Origin: Aeromonas salmonicida subsp. salmonicida
GTDB taxonomy: Bacteria; Pseudomonadota; Gammaproteobacteria; Enterobacterales; Aeromonadaceae
Direction: 5' to 3'
DNA: 64,000 nucleotides
Assembly: GCF_001643305.1 (NCBI RefSeq)
Contig: NZ_LSGW01000084.1
Span: forward strand, 1 to 64,000
In this document: positions 62,875 through 64,000 of the stretch, piece by piece
Numbering within the stretch: position 1 is the first letter of the stretch
How the letters are laid out: the number at the start of each line of letters is the position of its first letter
Program-made: the position numbers and the translations under genes
The notes under the pieces: generated by a model
Told to the model about the DNA's origin: nothing
The model's input: only the letters and a program-made list of their open reading frames with translations
Database searches by the model: none

Positions 62875-64000
62875 CTAGAGGTACAGAGATGCCAGGCGCA
62901 ATATCTCGCTCTGGTCAGTTTCTTTGGTGTTGACGATCCCGGCGACCCGGCCATTGCTCATCACCATGATGCGATCCGTGATCCCGAGCAGCTCGGGCAT
63001 TTCAGACGAGATGATGATGATGCCCTTGTCCTTCTTCGCCAGCTCCAGGATGAGCTGGTAGATCTCGAACTTGGCCCCCACGTCGATGCCGCGGGTCGGT
63101 TCATCCAGCATCAGGATCTCCGGCTGGGTCAGCAGCCAGCGGCCGATAATGACCTTCTGCTGGTTGCCACCGGAGAGGGAGCCGATCTGCGTCTGCTGGG
63201 TCGGCGTCTTGACCCGCATGGCGTCGATGACCCACTGGGTGTCGCTCTTCATCTTGTTGTTGCTGAGCAGCCCCATGGAGCCCTTGTAGCTGTCCATATT
63301 GGCGATCAGGGAGTTGAAGGCGATATCGAGGCGCGAATAGATGCCGGTGGAGCGGCGCTCTTCCGTCACCAGGGCGAAACCGTTCAAGATGGCCTCGTGC
63401 GCCGTATGATTCGCCACCACCTTGCCGTGCAGCTTGATGGCACCCGCACTGTGATCGCGAATACCGAACAGGGTTTCTACTATGTCGGTGCGCTTGGCCC
63501 CCACCAGCCCGGCGATGCCGAGGATCTCCCCCTTGTGCAGGTTGAAGGTCACGTCCTGGATGGAGGGCTGGTTTTTGGCCGTCAGATGTTCGACCTCGAG
63601 GATCACCTCTTTGGGCTGGTTGGTTTTTTCCGGGAAGCGCTGGGTCAGCTCGCGACCGACCATCATGCCGATGATCTGATCCATGGTCATGCCCTTGAGC
63701 GGCTGGGTTGCCACCCACTGACCATCCCGCAATATGGTGATCTCGTCACACAACTGGAAGATCTCTTCCATCTTGTGGGAGATATAGACGATGCCGCAGC
63801 CCTTCTCTTTCAGCTTGTTGATGATCTTGAAGAGGTGGTTTACCTCTTTCTCGGTCAGGGAGGAGGTAGGTTCGTCCATGATGACGATCTTGGCGTCATA
63901 GGAGAATGCCTTGGCGATCTCGATCATCTGCATCTGGTACACGGAGAGCGTGCCCACCTTGACCTTGGGATCGATATCGATATCCAGCTCGTCAAAGATG
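62875..64000 (-). CDS. mglA: Galactose/methyl-galactoside ABC transporter ATPase MglA, 5' end beyond the window
   Basis: About 375 of roughly 506 residues are present, from [11 protein letters not shown]... to the end. This covers the end of the first ATPase domain (signature [15 protein letters not shown], Walker [16 protein letters not shown]) and the whole second domain ([47 protein letters not shown]). In the second domain the usual Walker A GxxGxGKS is replaced by GLVGAKRT, as is common in sugar ATPases of this family. The start codon lies outside. mglB would be expected further upstream. Confidence 0.95.
   Translation of the reverse strand, partial: IFDELDIDIDPKVKVGTLSVYQMQMIEIAKAFSYDAKIVIMDEPTSSLTEKEVNHLFKIINKLKEKGCGIVYISHKMEEIFQLCDEITILRDGQWVATQPLKGMTMDQIIGMMVGRELTQRFPEKTNQPKEVILEVEHLTAKNQPSIQDVTFNLHKGEILGIAGLVGAKRTDIVETLFGIRDHSAGAIKLHGKVVANHTAHEAILNGFALVTEERRSTGIYSRLDIAFNSLIANMDSYKGSMGLLSNNKMKSDTQWVIDAMRVKTPTQQTQIGSLSGGNQQKVIIGRWLLTQPEILMLDEPTRGIDVGAKFEIYQLILELAKKDKGIIIISSEMPELLGITDRIMVMSNGRVAGIVNTKETDQSEILRLASLYL

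Overview
The window looks like chromosomal DNA from an Aeromonas-type gammaproteobacterium. It is GC-rich with short intergenic gaps. It carries tRNA-Tyr/tRNA-Gly upstream of tuf, ktrAB, a glrK-qseG-glrR operon, an arginine deiminase cluster beside pyrBI and an argR, and a CsrB-type RNA. The genus is an inference from gene content and recalled protein sequences; no database search was possible.

Layout. 1-1540: tRNA-tuf operon on the minus strand (tuf runs off the left edge) with a decayed tRNA-Thr where thrT should be. 1.7-8.9 kb: coaA, birA-murB, ktrAB, and topB under a near-perfect LexA box. 9.2-12.9 kb: pentaheme cytochrome and molybdenum S-/N-oxide reductase. 13-16.4 kb: PhoP/PhoQ-like pair flanked by PepSY proteins. 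16.4-18.9 kb: msrPQ, a 31-residue membrane peptide and a DUF1097 protein. 18.9-22.3 kb: glrR-qseG-glrK, in which GlrR lacks the sigma54-contacting GAFTGA loop, then a 30-residue membrane peptide. 22.4-26.9 kb: FolK-like/FolM-like overlapping pair, CBS protein overlapping a membrane protein, a solute-binding protein, asnC/asnA. 27-32.7 kb: clpB (sigma32 promoter), pgeF, rluD, bamD. 33-38.9 kb: cysteine/thiol cluster (YheO-like regulator, cyuA-like desulfidase, tcyP-like carrier, CoA-disulfide reductase-like flavoprotein) and a binding protein. 39-49.3 kb: pntAB, yqhD with a frameshifted AraC-type neighbour, blc, a chemoreceptor, a phosphatidylserine decarboxylase-like gene, tRNA-Trp. 49.4-57.4 kb: pyrL-pyrBI, argR, and arcA-arcC-arcB plus a YfcC-type carrier, joining carbamoyl-phosphate use and production. 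58-64 kb: secreted 58-residue peptide, an orphan ParA with a ribbon-helix-helix-like partner, csrB, a chemoreceptor directly behind mglAC, and an mglC interrupted by an in-frame amber codon.

The least expected pattern is that at least three genes (the PhoQ-like kinase, the CoA-disulfide reductase-like gene and asnA; perhaps arcC) are followed directly downstream by a diverged second copy of their own last 15-25 codons and stop codon. These look like ghost tails left by allele replacement. Together with the thrT relic, the mglC nonsense codon and the AraC-gene frameshift, they suggest a locus edited repeatedly by recombination and mutation.
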